A stretch of 64,000 nucleotides of DNA, taken from Polytrichum commune. Its lineage: Eukaryota; Streptophyta; Polytrichopsida; Polytrichales; Polytrichaceae. The notes under the pieces are model-generated. The model did not search any database. It saw only the letters and a program-made list of their open reading frames with translations, and had not been told where the DNA came from. The stretch spans positions 59,552,533 through 59,616,532 of the forward strand of contig OX485804.1 of the NCBI GenBank assembly GCA_950295325.1. The letters are read 5' to 3'. The position numbers were made by a program, and so were the translations under genes. Below are positions 24,301 through 34,649 of the stretch, piece by piece. Within the stretch, counting starts at the first letter, position 1. Each line of letters opens with the position of its first letter.

Positions 24301-25779
24301 GAAAGCACACCATCGTGTTATCTCCTACGATTTGGTTAGAAGTTAGAGTGGTGCTCATGCTCATAGGAGAATCAATATCATTACACCATACTTCAAAAGT
24401 GCATTTAAAGAGAAAATCACATAGAGTCACTTTAGAACAATCGTCCAAAAATGGATGTATGTAGCTTAAACACACTTTTTGTGCACGGGGGTTAAGGTGT
24501 TAACTTGCGATACCAAGTTACTATGGTAAAGTCAATTTCACTTAGACAAGTGGATCCCTGTGAGTGCACATGCTATTGTGAAGACTAGGGTGTAAGATGC
24601 TTTTTTAATATTACCAAATGTGATCTTGTTACTTTTTGACCAATAGTATATTTTCTTGTAGCAATTTTAGTCCAATATGACATTCAATATTACATTATTT
24701 GTAATATATTCATGAAATGTTGGGGGATTAATATTGTCACATCAATGAGCCAATTTAGTGTAGTTGAAATCCTAAGCTAGGAATGTTCTTAGGAAGTTAG
24801 AGGAAGTCATTTAGTAGGATGTTCGTTCCACCTTACAACAAGAGCTCCTTGAACTAAGAATTTAAGATTTGTCGCGCAAATACAAACTATAAAATCAAGA
24901 ACACTATGTAGACATTGATGCAAAACTAGCCAATGATGACCAACTTGATAGTCTACAATAACAATGTCTCTAAGACAAAGATATACAAACATTGTGATAT
25001 TATTGTTTCTTAGGGGCAAACATTTAGAGGTAGGCATGTGCCTATTGCAAGTAGAGCATCTCTTGACATAACCAATAGTGTACATTATGCTTGTTGAAGC
25101 TGAATTGCTACTTTAGTGACAATGCCTTTGTCTCAATGATTCATGCTAAGTGTATATAGTTTCACCTGTTTGGTTTGGTATGTTGATGAGCGGGCATGAC
25201 TTAAATGTCTAGCTATGGCTTAAATTAAGCTAACTTTTGTTTCATCATTAAAAGTTGTTAGGGAAGGAATATCGTGCATTAATTGTTGTAAATCTTTGAT
25301 TATGTTGGTTGGTTTCATTGTTGTAGTTCTTTAAGATTGTGTAGTTCAACTCTTAGTTTCGAAATTTTGTTTATCAAGTTGTGTGCATAGTGGAAGGAAA
25401 AGATTGTGTCTTGTCATGGTTAACAATGTGAGTTGTCATGTGAAAAAGGCTAAAGTTGTAAAGGAGAATTGTCATTGTAGAATGGACTATAATTGTATAC
25501 TTTCAGTTAAGCATATTGTATTGATTCCAATTTGAAGAGGTTGTGGTTGGTCCGTTGAATTCATTAGCTTTATACAAATATGAACATTTGATGTTCTAAG
25601 TTTGCTTAGCTTGAGGACATTTGTAGTTTTATTCTCTTCAAATAATGGAAATAATTATTTGTCTAGCATATTGATATATTACATAATTATATTTATTTGT
25701 GATGTTTTGTTTATGATTTTTTAGGAATATATGCAAAGTATGATTTGATGGAAGACGGACAAAGAGGTGGTTTTTTTTT
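21337..25779. other. Spacer with possible retroelement trace
   Basis: There is no supported gene in 4.4 kb. A G-run near 21632-21656 could form a quadruplex. At about 21672-21700 one frame reads LFADDVRLF, which looks like the FADD box of a LINE reverse transcriptase. The frame is otherwise riddled with stops, so only a trace is possible. Confidence 0.3.
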
Positions 25780-27495
25780 ATGAAAATGAAAAATATACAA
25801 GGCTTACTAGAGGAAGTTACAAACTTCCTTAAGGTAGAGAATAAGTCAGAGGTTTTGAATAGTAGGCAATGCGAGAATTTGTTGCTGAATATTCAAAATG
25901 GTGTGGGAACAATTCAAAGCATGATCAATGGTTCTTTTGGGGCGGATGTGTTCTACCAAGTAGAGCAAGAGATGCTTGGTATTATGAAGAAAGCAAGGTA
26001 TATGGTTGAAGAATGTTGCAAGGTTGATGGTTGGTGTCGAGTGGTCGTTATGCAATTGAATAACAAAGAATCCTTCAGAGAACTTCTTTTGGACTTTGAG
26101 TATTGTTTCCACACAATGTGCGAAATATTTTGCCAATCTTTTCCCAATCGCGAAGTTGTAATCCGAGATATGGAAAAGTCTACAACATTCTACCCAACAT
26201 CCATTGATGACGTTGAGCAAGACCAAAATGCAATATTTGAACGACTTTCCAAGCAAGTGGATTTGTGCAAAATTGACAATTGCGAAGATCATTGCATACT
26301 TTTGCCATATTTAATGGAACGAATAAGGGGGTTGCAAAAGGCTGCGGGTGGTGAATTAGATAGCATCATCTTTCCATATATTTATGAACCCCCTAAGTAT
26401 GGGAGGATACCTAAGCCTTTGGGTACGGGGGGGTTTGGGAGTGTATACGCAACCCAATGGTTAGGATTTGAAACTGCTACAAAGGTTATCAAAGTTGATA
26501 ACCCCAAGCATGAAAAAACCGTTTGGAAAGAGGCTAGTATTTTGGGCGGATTGAATCATCCCAACATTATCAAGTTCTTTTGTTGTGGCTCATCAACAGA
26601 ATGCGACACACATGCAGGAGAAAGTAAAAGATTTGAAATCATCATGGAACGAGGAATTATGAGCTTATCAAGCTTTTTGAAACAAGGTATGCTCACAGAA
26701 GCCATGGTAGTTGACATTATGATACAAATTGCAAGTGGAATGTGCTATCTTCATGACATGAAAGTGGCGCATCGTGATTTGAAGCCGGATAATGTTATCT
26801 TGACTTCAATGAGTGGCTCAACATTGGAATATGTGCATGTGAAGATACTTGATTTTGGGATTTCAAAGATTGAAGTGAAAAATTCCCCACAAGTGCCTAC
26901 AAATGAAGGTTGTTTTGGTACTTGCGGATATATGGCACCTGAAGCTCATACAAAACGAACTTCGGAGGTGGATGCATTTAAAACGGATGTGTTTAGTTTT
27001 GGCATGATGTGCTATGAGATTCTTTCAAACAAAAAACTTTACACCGGGAACGTGTTACGTGACTATGTGAGGTTTTTGGAAAATGAGAGACCGGAGTTAC
27101 CCAAAACTTGCTCTAAAGACATGAAATCATTGATACATGAATGTTGGTCTTCGGAACCTTTGGATAGGCCCACATTTCTTGACATTTCTAAGAAGTTAAG
27201 AAAATTGAAAAGTGATGCAATGCTCAAGGTTGCCAATGATGTGAGAGTGCCTAAAATTTTCCACGGGTCCACAATTCCTAGCAATTCCATTGAATATTCA
27301 AAGCGATGGTGGACAATGGTCATAGATAAACTCCATGGACTCAATATATGGCCAATTCTTCTTTTGTGTCAAATGTTTATCACCTTTGCTCAATGGTTGC
27401 CACGTTACTTACCAAATTTCTTGGAGATAGATTCCATTTCGTCATCAAGTGCTCAAGAGAATTCAAACACAACATCAAATAAATTTGATTATGAG
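25780..27495 (+). CDS. Exon 1: MLKL-like N-domain and Ser/Thr kinase
   Basis: 572 codons. Residues 1-200 are helical with no obvious motif and resemble the N-terminal helical region that precedes the kinase in plant MLKL-like/DUF1221 proteins. Residues 205-475 are a complete kinase: GTGGFGSV (215-222), K235 in ATKVIK, E251, HRDLKPDN (331-338), DFG (358-360), GTCGYMAPE (380-388), D403 and R463. All catalytic residues are present, so it should be active. Residues 521-540 (LNIWPILLLCQMFITFAQWL) are strongly hydrophobic and could be a membrane segment or buried helix before a Ser/Asn linker. The start is the ATG at 25780. An upstream ATG at 25748 would be in frame if the T9 run at 25771-25779 had ten Ts. 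Translation through 27496 ends at 27627, which would be an intron-retained, kinase-only form. Confidence 0.85.
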
Positions 27496-28608
27496 GTAAG
27501 CATTGAATTGGGTGAACCTTCATTGTCAAACTTTTACCGTAGTTTAATAGCAGGTTCAGCACAAAATATTTCTAAAAATAGATGCCTAAAATTTTGGAAT
27601 ATTATTGGCATTTTTTGCCGAATATAAAATTAATTATTTTTCAAAATTGCCGAAAAGTAAGAATTTTTTACTTCTCACTAGAGTTTTACTTACAGTGGAA
27701 GCATATGTGAATTTTGAAGGAGAGAAGGTGCTCCTTTTGTAATCAAGCTCACTTACATTAGTCCACAAAGAATATGGGTTAAGAAGTAGCAAGACTCTAG
27801 GTGAGGCTTTTCAAATGTGTTGTACACAAATTTTTGGAGTCCAATTGAGCATAGAAGATGAAGTTTTATAGAATTTTGTCCAACTAACAAAAGTTGAGAA
27901 ATCAATCCTTCTTCCACCTCCAACAAGTTTTGTGTCAAAATAAGTCTTTATGCAAAAGATATGGACAAAACATTGCAGCCGTGTAAAGATCAAAAAATTA
28001 AAATGCGTTCATAACAGTTTTCGGAGCTCATTTGTGCATAGAAGATCAACTTTTTTGGAATTTTGTTGGTCTAAGAAAAGTTTAGAAATCAAGTAATCTT
28101 TCACCTCCAACAAATTTTATGTCATTTGAAGACTCTATGCAAAAGTTATGTGTGTTATAAAAATGAAGTCTAACTAGGTGCTTCACCTCAAAGTTTACAT
28201 ATCCCATATGCATTGTTGAACACAACTCCACTCTACTTGCATAAAGCACAGAGCATTCTCAACTTTTCACTCACATCTTACTTGTCATTCAATGCAAAAG
28301 AGATGTACAAGATATAAGCTTAAATAGAAAACTAAAAATGAATTTAAGTCAAATTTTTTAAAATTAAAAGAGAAAATTGCCGAAAAGATGAATATACTAT
28401 TTTTAGGTGCCAAACCTACTTTTTGAACTTTAATTAAATATTAGGCAGTAAGTTGCCGAACCTGCTAGTAAACTACGGTAGTAAGAGTCTAAAGGTTGTG
28501 CACTGTGATTTTATTGTTTACACTTATCCAAAAATTGGAATTTCTTGACAATCTTCTAGTGAGGTTTGTTACACGTCAATTAAAGATTTCATTTGGCATT
28601 TTATGCAG
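27496..28608 (+). other. Intron 1 with internal tandem duplication
   Basis: Phase-0 intron, donor GAG/GTAAGC, acceptor TTTATGCAG/GTC. It contains two imperfect copies of a roughly 130-bp segment (about 27830-27960 and 28022-28150) that share GAGCATAGAAGAT, GAATTTTGT, CACCTCCAACAA and TATGCAAAAG. Confidence 0.75.
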
Positions 28609-29661
28609 GTCAATAAGGAAACAAAGCAAATCTTTAAATTGATTGGTCTCAAAGGAAAAATATTGGAATTGGAGAAGCAACTTCACCACCTTGGTAGTTT
28701 GGGGATTGTTGGCATGGGAGGACTTGGCAAGTCAACTTTGGCAAATGCTCTGAGCGGCCACATCTCCCATGGATTTGATGCGACATGCTTTGTAGGTGAC
28801 TTTGCATGTGGAAGGTGTACCATTAATGTGAAATACAAACTACAAGATATGAAAGAGCCAACTCAAACCAAAACATTGAAAGAAGGACACAATTTTTTGA
28901 AAAAATTGCAAGAGACAAAAAAAATCCTTATTGTTTTGGACAATGTGGGCAATGCAAAGCAACTTGAAGTACTATTGGGTGATCGCACATGTCTTGATGT
29001 TGATGATAGTAAACTAATTGCTACTTCCCGTAGTTGGGAGTCTTTGAAACGACATGTACCTATAGTTGGTAAAGTAGATATGGAGACCCTTGATAAAGAG
29101 AAATCCAAAGAATTATTTTCCTTCCATGCATTTGGGACCAACCAACCATGCTTGCCATATTTGAAACATGTAGTTGAGAAGATTATAAAGGCTTGTGATG
29201 GGCTTCCTTTGAGTTTGGAGGTGATGGGTAGTTGTTTATATGGAGAAAGGAGGTTGAGAATATGGGAGCGAACTTTACAAAGGTTGTTGAGGGCAAGACA
29301 TGATGGAAGCATAGATGGGAAAATATGGGAAACATTGAGGATTAGCTTTGATGAACTCGGTGAGAAAGAACAAAGTATATTTTTAGACATAACTTGTTTT
29401 TTTTCCAAGGACTCGTGGACTAGTGATTGGATTTATACAAAAGCAACACTACTTAGAATGTTTCATGATGACGTCAAAAGTACCCAACAAACATTGGAAA
29501 GTCTACAAGACAAATCATTGGTGAAATTTCAAGAAAATGGCGTTTTGGAAATACACGATCAATTGCGTGATATGGGCCACATGATTGTTGAAAAAGAGTT
29601 TCAGCAAACTCGAGTTTGGAATATATCCTTGACAACATTCCTCAATTATTGGAATCACAAG
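28609..29661 (+). CDS. Exon 2: NB-ARC domain
   Basis: 351 codons, numbered 573-923 in the joined protein. The motifs occur in the usual order: P-loop GMGGLGKST (about 608-616), kinase-2 ILIVLDNV (about 677-684), RNBS-B SKLIATSR, GLPLSLEVMGS (about 760), RNBS-D-like IFLDITCFF (about 829) and an MHD-type IHDQLRDMG (about 887). The domain should bind ADP/ATP and act as the switch. The last residues after TRVWN read poorly in this frame, while an adjacent frame reads ILDNIPQLLESQ. That looks like the expected end of the domain and suggests an indel near 29620, although the exon phases still fit the main frame. Confidence 0.88.
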
Positions 29662-29768
29662 GTATGATGCATACTATGAATGAGGTTGTTGATTCTTTGG
29701 TACTTTGTTAAAATAATATGATGATAATTGTACTAGAGAATTAATTGCATGTGGTGTTGTACTTGCAG
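29662..29768 (+). other. Intron 2 (107 bp, phase 0)
   Basis: Donor CACAAG/GTATGA and acceptor GTACTTGCAG/AGC. Joining gives HK/SIELVEGLSF, and VEGLSF resembles the V(E/Q)GISL linker that follows the NB-ARC in many NLRs. Confidence 0.7.
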
Positions 29769-29984
29769 AGCATAGAACTTGTGGAAGGCCTTTCATTTAC
29801 TACGTTTGAAAGGAATAATTCTACATTTCAAACAAATGTAAGTGTGAACACTATGAAAAACCTACGATTTCTGAGTGTTCAGATTTGTGAACATATCAAC
29901 ATGCTTTTAGCTATCATTGCCAAAACTGTAACATTGAAATGGTTGAGGATTCATTTTCCAGCTATACATGACAACATTTCATAA
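29769..29984 (+). CDS. Exon 3: linker to the LRRs, ending in TAA
   Basis: 71 codons (SIELVEGLSFTTFERN... MKNLRFLSVQ) with the typical NLR linker 'F..M.NLRFL'. The TAA at 29982-29984 lies in the same frame as the LRR frame that starts at 30000, so a single codon separates them. I found no intron that removes it without creating another stop. Confidence 0.65.
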   Translation, partial: SIELVEGLSFTTFERNNSTFQTNVSVNTMKNLRFLSVQICEHINMLLAIIAKTVTLKWLRIHFPAIHDNIS

Positions 29985-29999
29985 CAACATACATATTTT

Positions 30000-32900
30000 A
30001 TGAACAAATTCATGAACGTTGCTGAAGACCATCTTCAACAATTGGGTGTACTTGAACTATTCAAAATCATCATTTGCACACCCGTTATTTTTCAAAATTT
30101 CCAACCTAAATTCTTGAAAGAATTATCTTTCATGGAGTGCACATTTCCACAAGGGAAATTCCCAATTGGCCTTGGAAACTTAGAATTGGAAGAACTAAAC
30201 ATTATTCGTTGCAAATATCTGAAAACATTACCCAAAGACTTAATCCACTTGACATCTCTAGTCAACTTAACCATCTCACAATGTATGAGCTTGGAGGGGT
30301 TACCTTCCGGAATATGCACTCTCAAGGCATTGGAAGCATTACGATTTTATGAATGCAAATCTTTGAGGAAAATACCGGAAGGGTTGGGGGGGTTGACTTG
30401 TTTGAAGATATTGCACATGTGGGATTGTGAGGCTTTGGAGGAATTTCCTTCCGGAATATGCACTCTCAAGGCTTTGGAGGAATTATCATTCAAAGGATGC
30501 AAATCTTTGAGGAAAATACCGGAAGGGTTGGGGGGGTTGACTTGTTTGAAGATATTGCGCATGTGGGATTGTGAGGCCTTGGAGGAGTTTCCTTCCGGAA
30601 TATGCACTCTCAAGGCTTTGGAGGAATTATCATTCAAAGGATGCAAATCTTTGAGGAAAATACCGGAAGGGTTGGGGGGGTTGACTTGTTTGAAAATATT
30701 GTACATGTCGGATTGTGAGGCTTTGGAAGAGTTTCCTTCCGGAATATGCACTCTCAAGGCTTTGGAGGAATTAAGATTCCATGAATGCAAAACGTTGAGG
30801 ACAATATCGGAAGGGTTTCGGGGGTTGACTTGTTTGAAGAAATTATACATGTGGGATTGTAAGGCCTTGGAAGAGCTCCCTTCCGGAATATGCACTCTCA
30901 AGGCATTGGAGGAATTAGAATTCTCGGGATGCAAATCATTGAGGAAAATACCGGAAGGGTTGGGGGGGTTGACTTGTTTGAAAATATTGTACATGTCGGA
31001 TTGTGAGGCTTTGGAAGAGTTTCCTTCCGGAATATGCACTCTCAAGGCATTGGAAGCATTACGATTTTATGAATGCAAATCTTTGAGGAAAATACCGGAA
31101 GGGTTGCAGGGGTTGACTTGTTTGAAGATATTGCGCATGTGGGATTGTGAGGCTTTGGAGGAATTTCCTTCCGGAATATGCACTCTCAAGGCTTTGGAGG
31201 AATTATCATTCAAAGGATGCAAATCATTGAGGAAAATACCGGAAGGGTTGGGGGGGTTGACTTGTTTGAAAATATTGTACATGTCGGATTGTGAGGCTTT
31301 GGAAGAGTTTCCTTCCGGAATATGCACTCTCAAGGCTTTGGAGGAATTAAGATTCCATGAATGCAAAACGTTGAGGACAATATCGGAAGGGTTTCGGGGG
31401 TTGACTTGTTTGAAGAAATTATACATGTGGGATTGTAAGGCCTTGGAAGAGCTCCCTTCCGGAATCTGCACTCTCAAGGCTTTGGAGGAATTATCATTCA
31501 AAGGATGCAAATCTTTGAGGAAAATACCGGAAGGGTTGGGGGGGTTAACTTGTTTGAAGATATTGGACATGTGGGATTGTGAGGCGCTGGAAGAGTTTCC
31601 TTCCGGAATTTGCACTCTCAAGGCTTTGGAGGAATTATCATTTAAAGGATGCAAATTATTAAGGGAAATACCGGAAGGGTTCGGGGGGTTGACTTGTTTG
31701 AGGGAGTTGTACATGTGGGATTGTGAGGCCCTGGAGGAGTTTCCTTCTGGAATATCCACTCTCAAGGCTTTGGAGGAATTATCATTCAAAGGATGCATAT
31801 CTTTGAGGAAAATACCGGAAGGGTTGGGGGGGTTGACTTGTTTGAAGAGATTATACATGTCGGATTGTGAGGCCTTGGAGGAATTTCCTTCTAGAATATG
31901 CACTCTCAAGGCATTGGAGGAATTAGAATTCTGTGGATGGAAATCATTGAGGACAATACTAGAAGGGTTGGGGGGGTTGACTTGTTTGAAGGTACTATGC
32001 ATGTGGAATTGTGAGGCCTTGGAGGAGTTTCCTCCCGGAATATGCACTCTCAAGGCTTTGGAGTTATTATCATTCAGAGGATGCAAATCTTTGAGGAAAA
32101 TACTAGAAGGGTTGGGGGGGTTGACTTGTTTGAAGATATTGCGCATGTGGGATTGTGAGGCCCTTGAGGAGTTTCCTTCTGGAATATGTACTCTCAAGGC
32201 TTTGGAGGAATTATCATTCAATGGATGCAAATCTTTGAGGAAAATACCGGAAGGGTTGGGGGGGTTGGCTTGTTTGAAGATATTGGACATGTGGGATTGT
32301 GAGGCGCTGGAAGAGTTTCCTTCCGGAATTTGCACTCTCAAGGCTTTGGAGGAATTATCATTTAAAGGATGCAAATTATTAAGGGAAATACCGGAAGGGT
32401 TCGGGGGGTTGACTTGTTTGAGGGAGTTGTACATGTGGGATTGTGAGGCCCTGGAGGAGTTTCCTTCTGGAATATCCACTCTCAAGGCTTTAGAGGAATT
32501 ATCATTCAAAGGATGCAAATCTTTGAGGAAAATATCAGAAGGGATGTGGGGGTTGACTTGTTTGAAGAGATTGGACATGTGGGATTGTGAGGCCCTCGAG
32601 GAGTTTCCTTCCGGAATATGCACTCTCCAGGCTGTAAAGGTATTATCATTCAAAGGATGCAAATCTTTGAGGAAAATACCGGAAGGGTTGGGGGGGTTGT
32701 CTTGTTTGAAGATATTGCGCATGTGGGATTGTGAGGCCCTTGAGGAGTTTCCTTTTGGAATATGTACTCTCAAGGCTTTGGAGGAATTATCATTCAATGG
32801 ATGCAAATCTTTGAGGAAAATACTGGAAGGGTTGGGGGGGTTGACTTGTTTGAAGATATTGCGCATGTGGGATTGTGAGGCCCTTGAGGAGTTTCCTTCT

Positions 32901-33887
32901 GGAATATGTACTCTCAAGGCTTTGGGGAAATTATCATTCAATGGATGCAAATCTTTGAGGAAAATACCGGAAGGGTTCAAGTGGTTGACTTGTTTGAAGA
33001 AATTATACATGTGGGATTGTGAGGCGCTGGAGGAATTTCCTTCCGGAATATGTACTCTTAAGGCTTTGGAGGGATTATCATTTAAAGGATGCAAATCATT
33101 AAGGACAATACCGGAAGGGTTGGGGGGGTTGTCTTGTTTGAAGATATTGCACATGTGGGATTGTGAGGCGCTGGAGGAATTTCCTTCCGGAATATGCATT
33201 CTTAAGGCTTTGGAGGAATTATCATTTAAAGGATGCAAATCATTAAGGACAATACCGGAAGGGTTGGGGGGGTTGTCTTGTTTGAAGATATTGCACATGT
33301 GGGATTGTGAGGCGCTGGAGGAGTTTCCTTCCGGAATATCCACTCTCAAGGCTTTAGAGGAATTATCATTCAAAGGATGCAAGTCTTTGAGGAAAATATC
33401 AGAAGGGATGTGGGGGTTGACTTGTTTGAAGAGATTGGACATGTGGGATTGTGAGGCGCTGGAGGAGTTTCCTTGTGGAATATGCACCCTCAAGGCTTTG
33501 AAGGAATTAAGATTCTACGAATGCAAATCTTTGAGGACAATACCGGAAGGGTTGGGAGGATTGACTTGTTTGAAGAGATTGGGCATAGGGGATTGCGAAG
33601 TCTTGAAGGAGTCTGCTTCCGAAATATGCACTCTTGAGGCTTTGGAGGAATTAGAATTATGTGGATGCAAATTATTGAGGACAATACTAGGAAGGTTGGG
33701 GGGGTTGACTTGTTTGAAGAAATTATACATGTGGGATTGTGAGGCCTTGGAAGAGCTCCCTTCCGGAATATGCATTCTCAAGGCTTTGGAGGTATTATCA
33801 TTGAAAGGGTGCAAATTTTTGAGGAAAATACCAGAAGTGTTGGGGGGGGTTGACTTGTTTGAAGATATTATGCATGTGGGATTGTGA
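30000..33887 (+). CDS. LRR region, about 25 double-LRR units
   Basis: 1,295 codons. After a variable start (to about residue 95) the frame is a tandem array of 48-residue units, each two 24-residue LRRs: LEEFPSGICTLKALEELSF (+KGCKS), then LRKIPEGLGGLTCLKILHMW (+DCEA). The period is 144 bp, a multiple of three, so copy-number changes keep the frame. Variation is concentrated at a few positions in each LRR (SFKGCKS/RFYECKS/EFSGCKS and HMWD/YMSD/RMWD), likely on the ligand face. The frame ends by a frameshift at the G8 run, 33842-33849, where other units have G7; the next unit then meets a TGA. Confidence 0.9.
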   Translation: MNKFMNVAEDHLQQLGVLELFKIIICTPVIFQNFQPKFLKELSFMECTFPQGKFPIGLGNLELEELNIIRCKYLKTLPKDLIHLTSLVNLTISQCMSLEGLPSGICTLKALEALRFYECKSLRKIPEGLGGLTCLKILHMWDCEALEEFPSGICTLKALEELSFKGCKSLRKIPEGLGGLTCLKILRMWDCEALEEFPSGICTLKALEELSFKGCKSLRKIPEGLGGLTCLKILYMSDCEALEEFPSGICTLKALEELRFHECKTLRTISEGFRGLTCLKKLYMWDCKALEELPSGICTLKALEELEFSGCKSLRKIPEGLGGLTCLKILYMSDCEALEEFPSGICTLKALEALRFYECKSLRKIPEGLQGLTCLKILRMWDCEALEEFPSGICTLKALEELSFKGCKSLRKIPEGLGGLTCLKILYMSDCEALEEFPSGICTLKALEELRFHECKTLRTISEGFRGLTCLKKLYMWDCKALEELPSGICTLKALEELSFKGCKSLRKIPEGLGGLTCLKILDMWDCEALEEFPSGICTLKALEELSFKGCKLLREIPEGFGGLTCLRELYMWDCEALEEFPSGISTLKALEELSFKGCISLRKIPEGLGGLTCLKRLYMSDCEALEEFPSRICTLKALEELEFCGWKSLRTILEGLGGLTCLKVLCMWNCEALEEFPPGICTLKALELLSFRGCKSLRKILEGLGGLTCLKILRMWDCEALEEFPSGICTLKALEELSFNGCKSLRKIPEGLGGLACLKILDMWDCEALEEFPSGICTLKALEELSFKGCKLLREIPEGFGGLTCLRELYMWDCEALEEFPSGISTLKALEELSFKGCKSLRKISEGMWGLTCLKRLDMWDCEALEEFPSGICTLQAVKVLSFKGCKSLRKIPEGLGGLSCLKILRMWDCEALEEFPFGICTLKALEELSFNGCKSLRKILEGLGGLTCLKILRMWDCEALEEFPSGICTLKALGKLSFNGCKSLRKIPEGFKWLTCLKKLYMWDCEALEEFPSGICTLKALEGLSFKGCKSLRTIPEGLGGLSCLKILHMWDCEALEEFPSGICILKALEELSFKGCKSLRTIPEGLGGLSCLKILHMWDCEALEEFPSGISTLKALEELSFKGCKSLRKISEGMWGLTCLKRLDMWDCEALEEFPCGICTLKALKELRFYECKSLRTIPEGLGGLTCLKRLGIGDCEVLKESASEICTLEALEELELCGCKLLRTILGRLGGLTCLKKLYMWDCEALEELPSGICILKALEVLSLKGCKFLRKIPEVLGGVDLFEDIMHVGL

Positions 33888-34649
33888 GGCCCTCGAGGAG
33901 TTTCCTTCCGGAATATGCACTCTCAAGGCTTTGGAGGTATTATCATTCATTGGATGCAAATCTTTGAGAACAATATCAGAAGGGTTCAAGGGGTTGACTT
34001 GTTTGAAGAGATTATACATGTGGGATTGTGAGGCCCTGGAGGAATTTCCTTCTGGAATATGCACTCTTAAGGCTTTGGAGGAATTATCATTTAGAGGATG
34101 CAAATCATTAAGGACAATACCGGAAGGATTGGGGGGGTTGACTTGTTTGAAGATATTGCACATGTGGGATTGTGAGGCCTTGGAGGAGTTCCCTTCCGGA
34201 ATATGCACTCTCAAGGCTTTAGAGGTATTATCATTCAATGGATGCAAATCTTTGAGGACAATACTGGAAGGATTGGGTGGGTTGAGTTGTTTGAAGAGAT
34301 TGTATATGTCAGATTTTGAGGCCCTGGAAGAATTTCCTTCAGGCAAATGCACTCTCAAGGCTTTGGAGGAATTATCATTCATAAGATGCAAAAATTTGAG
34401 GACATTACGAGAAGGATTGGGGGGGTTGACTTGTTTGAAGATATTGCATATTTTGGGATTGTGAGGCCTTGGAGGAGTTCCCTTCCGGAATATGCACTCT
34501 CAAGGCTTTGAAGGACTTATCATTTCATGGATGCAAATCTTTGAGGACAATACCGGAAAGGATGTGGGGGTTGACTTATTTGAAAAGATTGGGCATAGGC
34601 AATTGCTAGGCCTTGGAGGAGTTTCCTTACGGAATATATACTTTAAGGG
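33850..34649 (+). pseudogene. LRR array continued in shifted frames
   Basis: Four more double-LRR units run in the next frame to 34464. There GCATATTTTGGGATTG has one base more than the usual GCACATGTGGGATTG, and the array shifts again. A last, degraded unit runs to about 34649 and contains a TAG where GAT TGT GAG is expected. The whole array would encode roughly 60 LRRs if all frames were joined. Confidence 0.8.

Larger units (their letters stand above)
25780..34649 (+). pseudogene. Kinase-NB-ARC-LRR immune receptor gene (frame broken as read)
   Basis: Kinase exon 25780-27495, intron 27496-28608 (GTAAGC...TTATGCAG), NB-ARC exon 28609-29661, intron 29662-29768 (GTATGA...CTTGCAG), then a linker exon that runs into the LRR region. 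Both introns are phase 0, so kinase and NB-ARC fuse in frame. The product would be an intracellular receptor that senses ligand through its LRRs, switches by nucleotide exchange in the NB-ARC and signals through a kinase. This class (PK-NBS-LRR, 'PNL') is known from mosses. As read, the frame is stopped by TAA at 29982-29984 and shifted at an 8-G run (33842-33849) and near 34451-34454. The 3' end stops where a dispersed repeat begins at 34650. It is either a young pseudogene or an intact gene with homopolymer errors in the assembly. Confidence 0.8.

Noticed and set aside
25846-26292. 148-codon minus-strand frame inside the kinase exon
   Set aside because: It is antisense to clearly coding sequence with all kinase motifs on the plus strand.
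31067-33493. 808-codon minus-strand open frame over the LRR array (MRVHIPEGNSSSASQSHM... repeats)
   Set aside because: It is the antisense of the 144-bp coding satellite. Because 144 is a multiple of three, absence of a stop in one unit leaves the antisense frame open in all. No start, splice or domain evidence.
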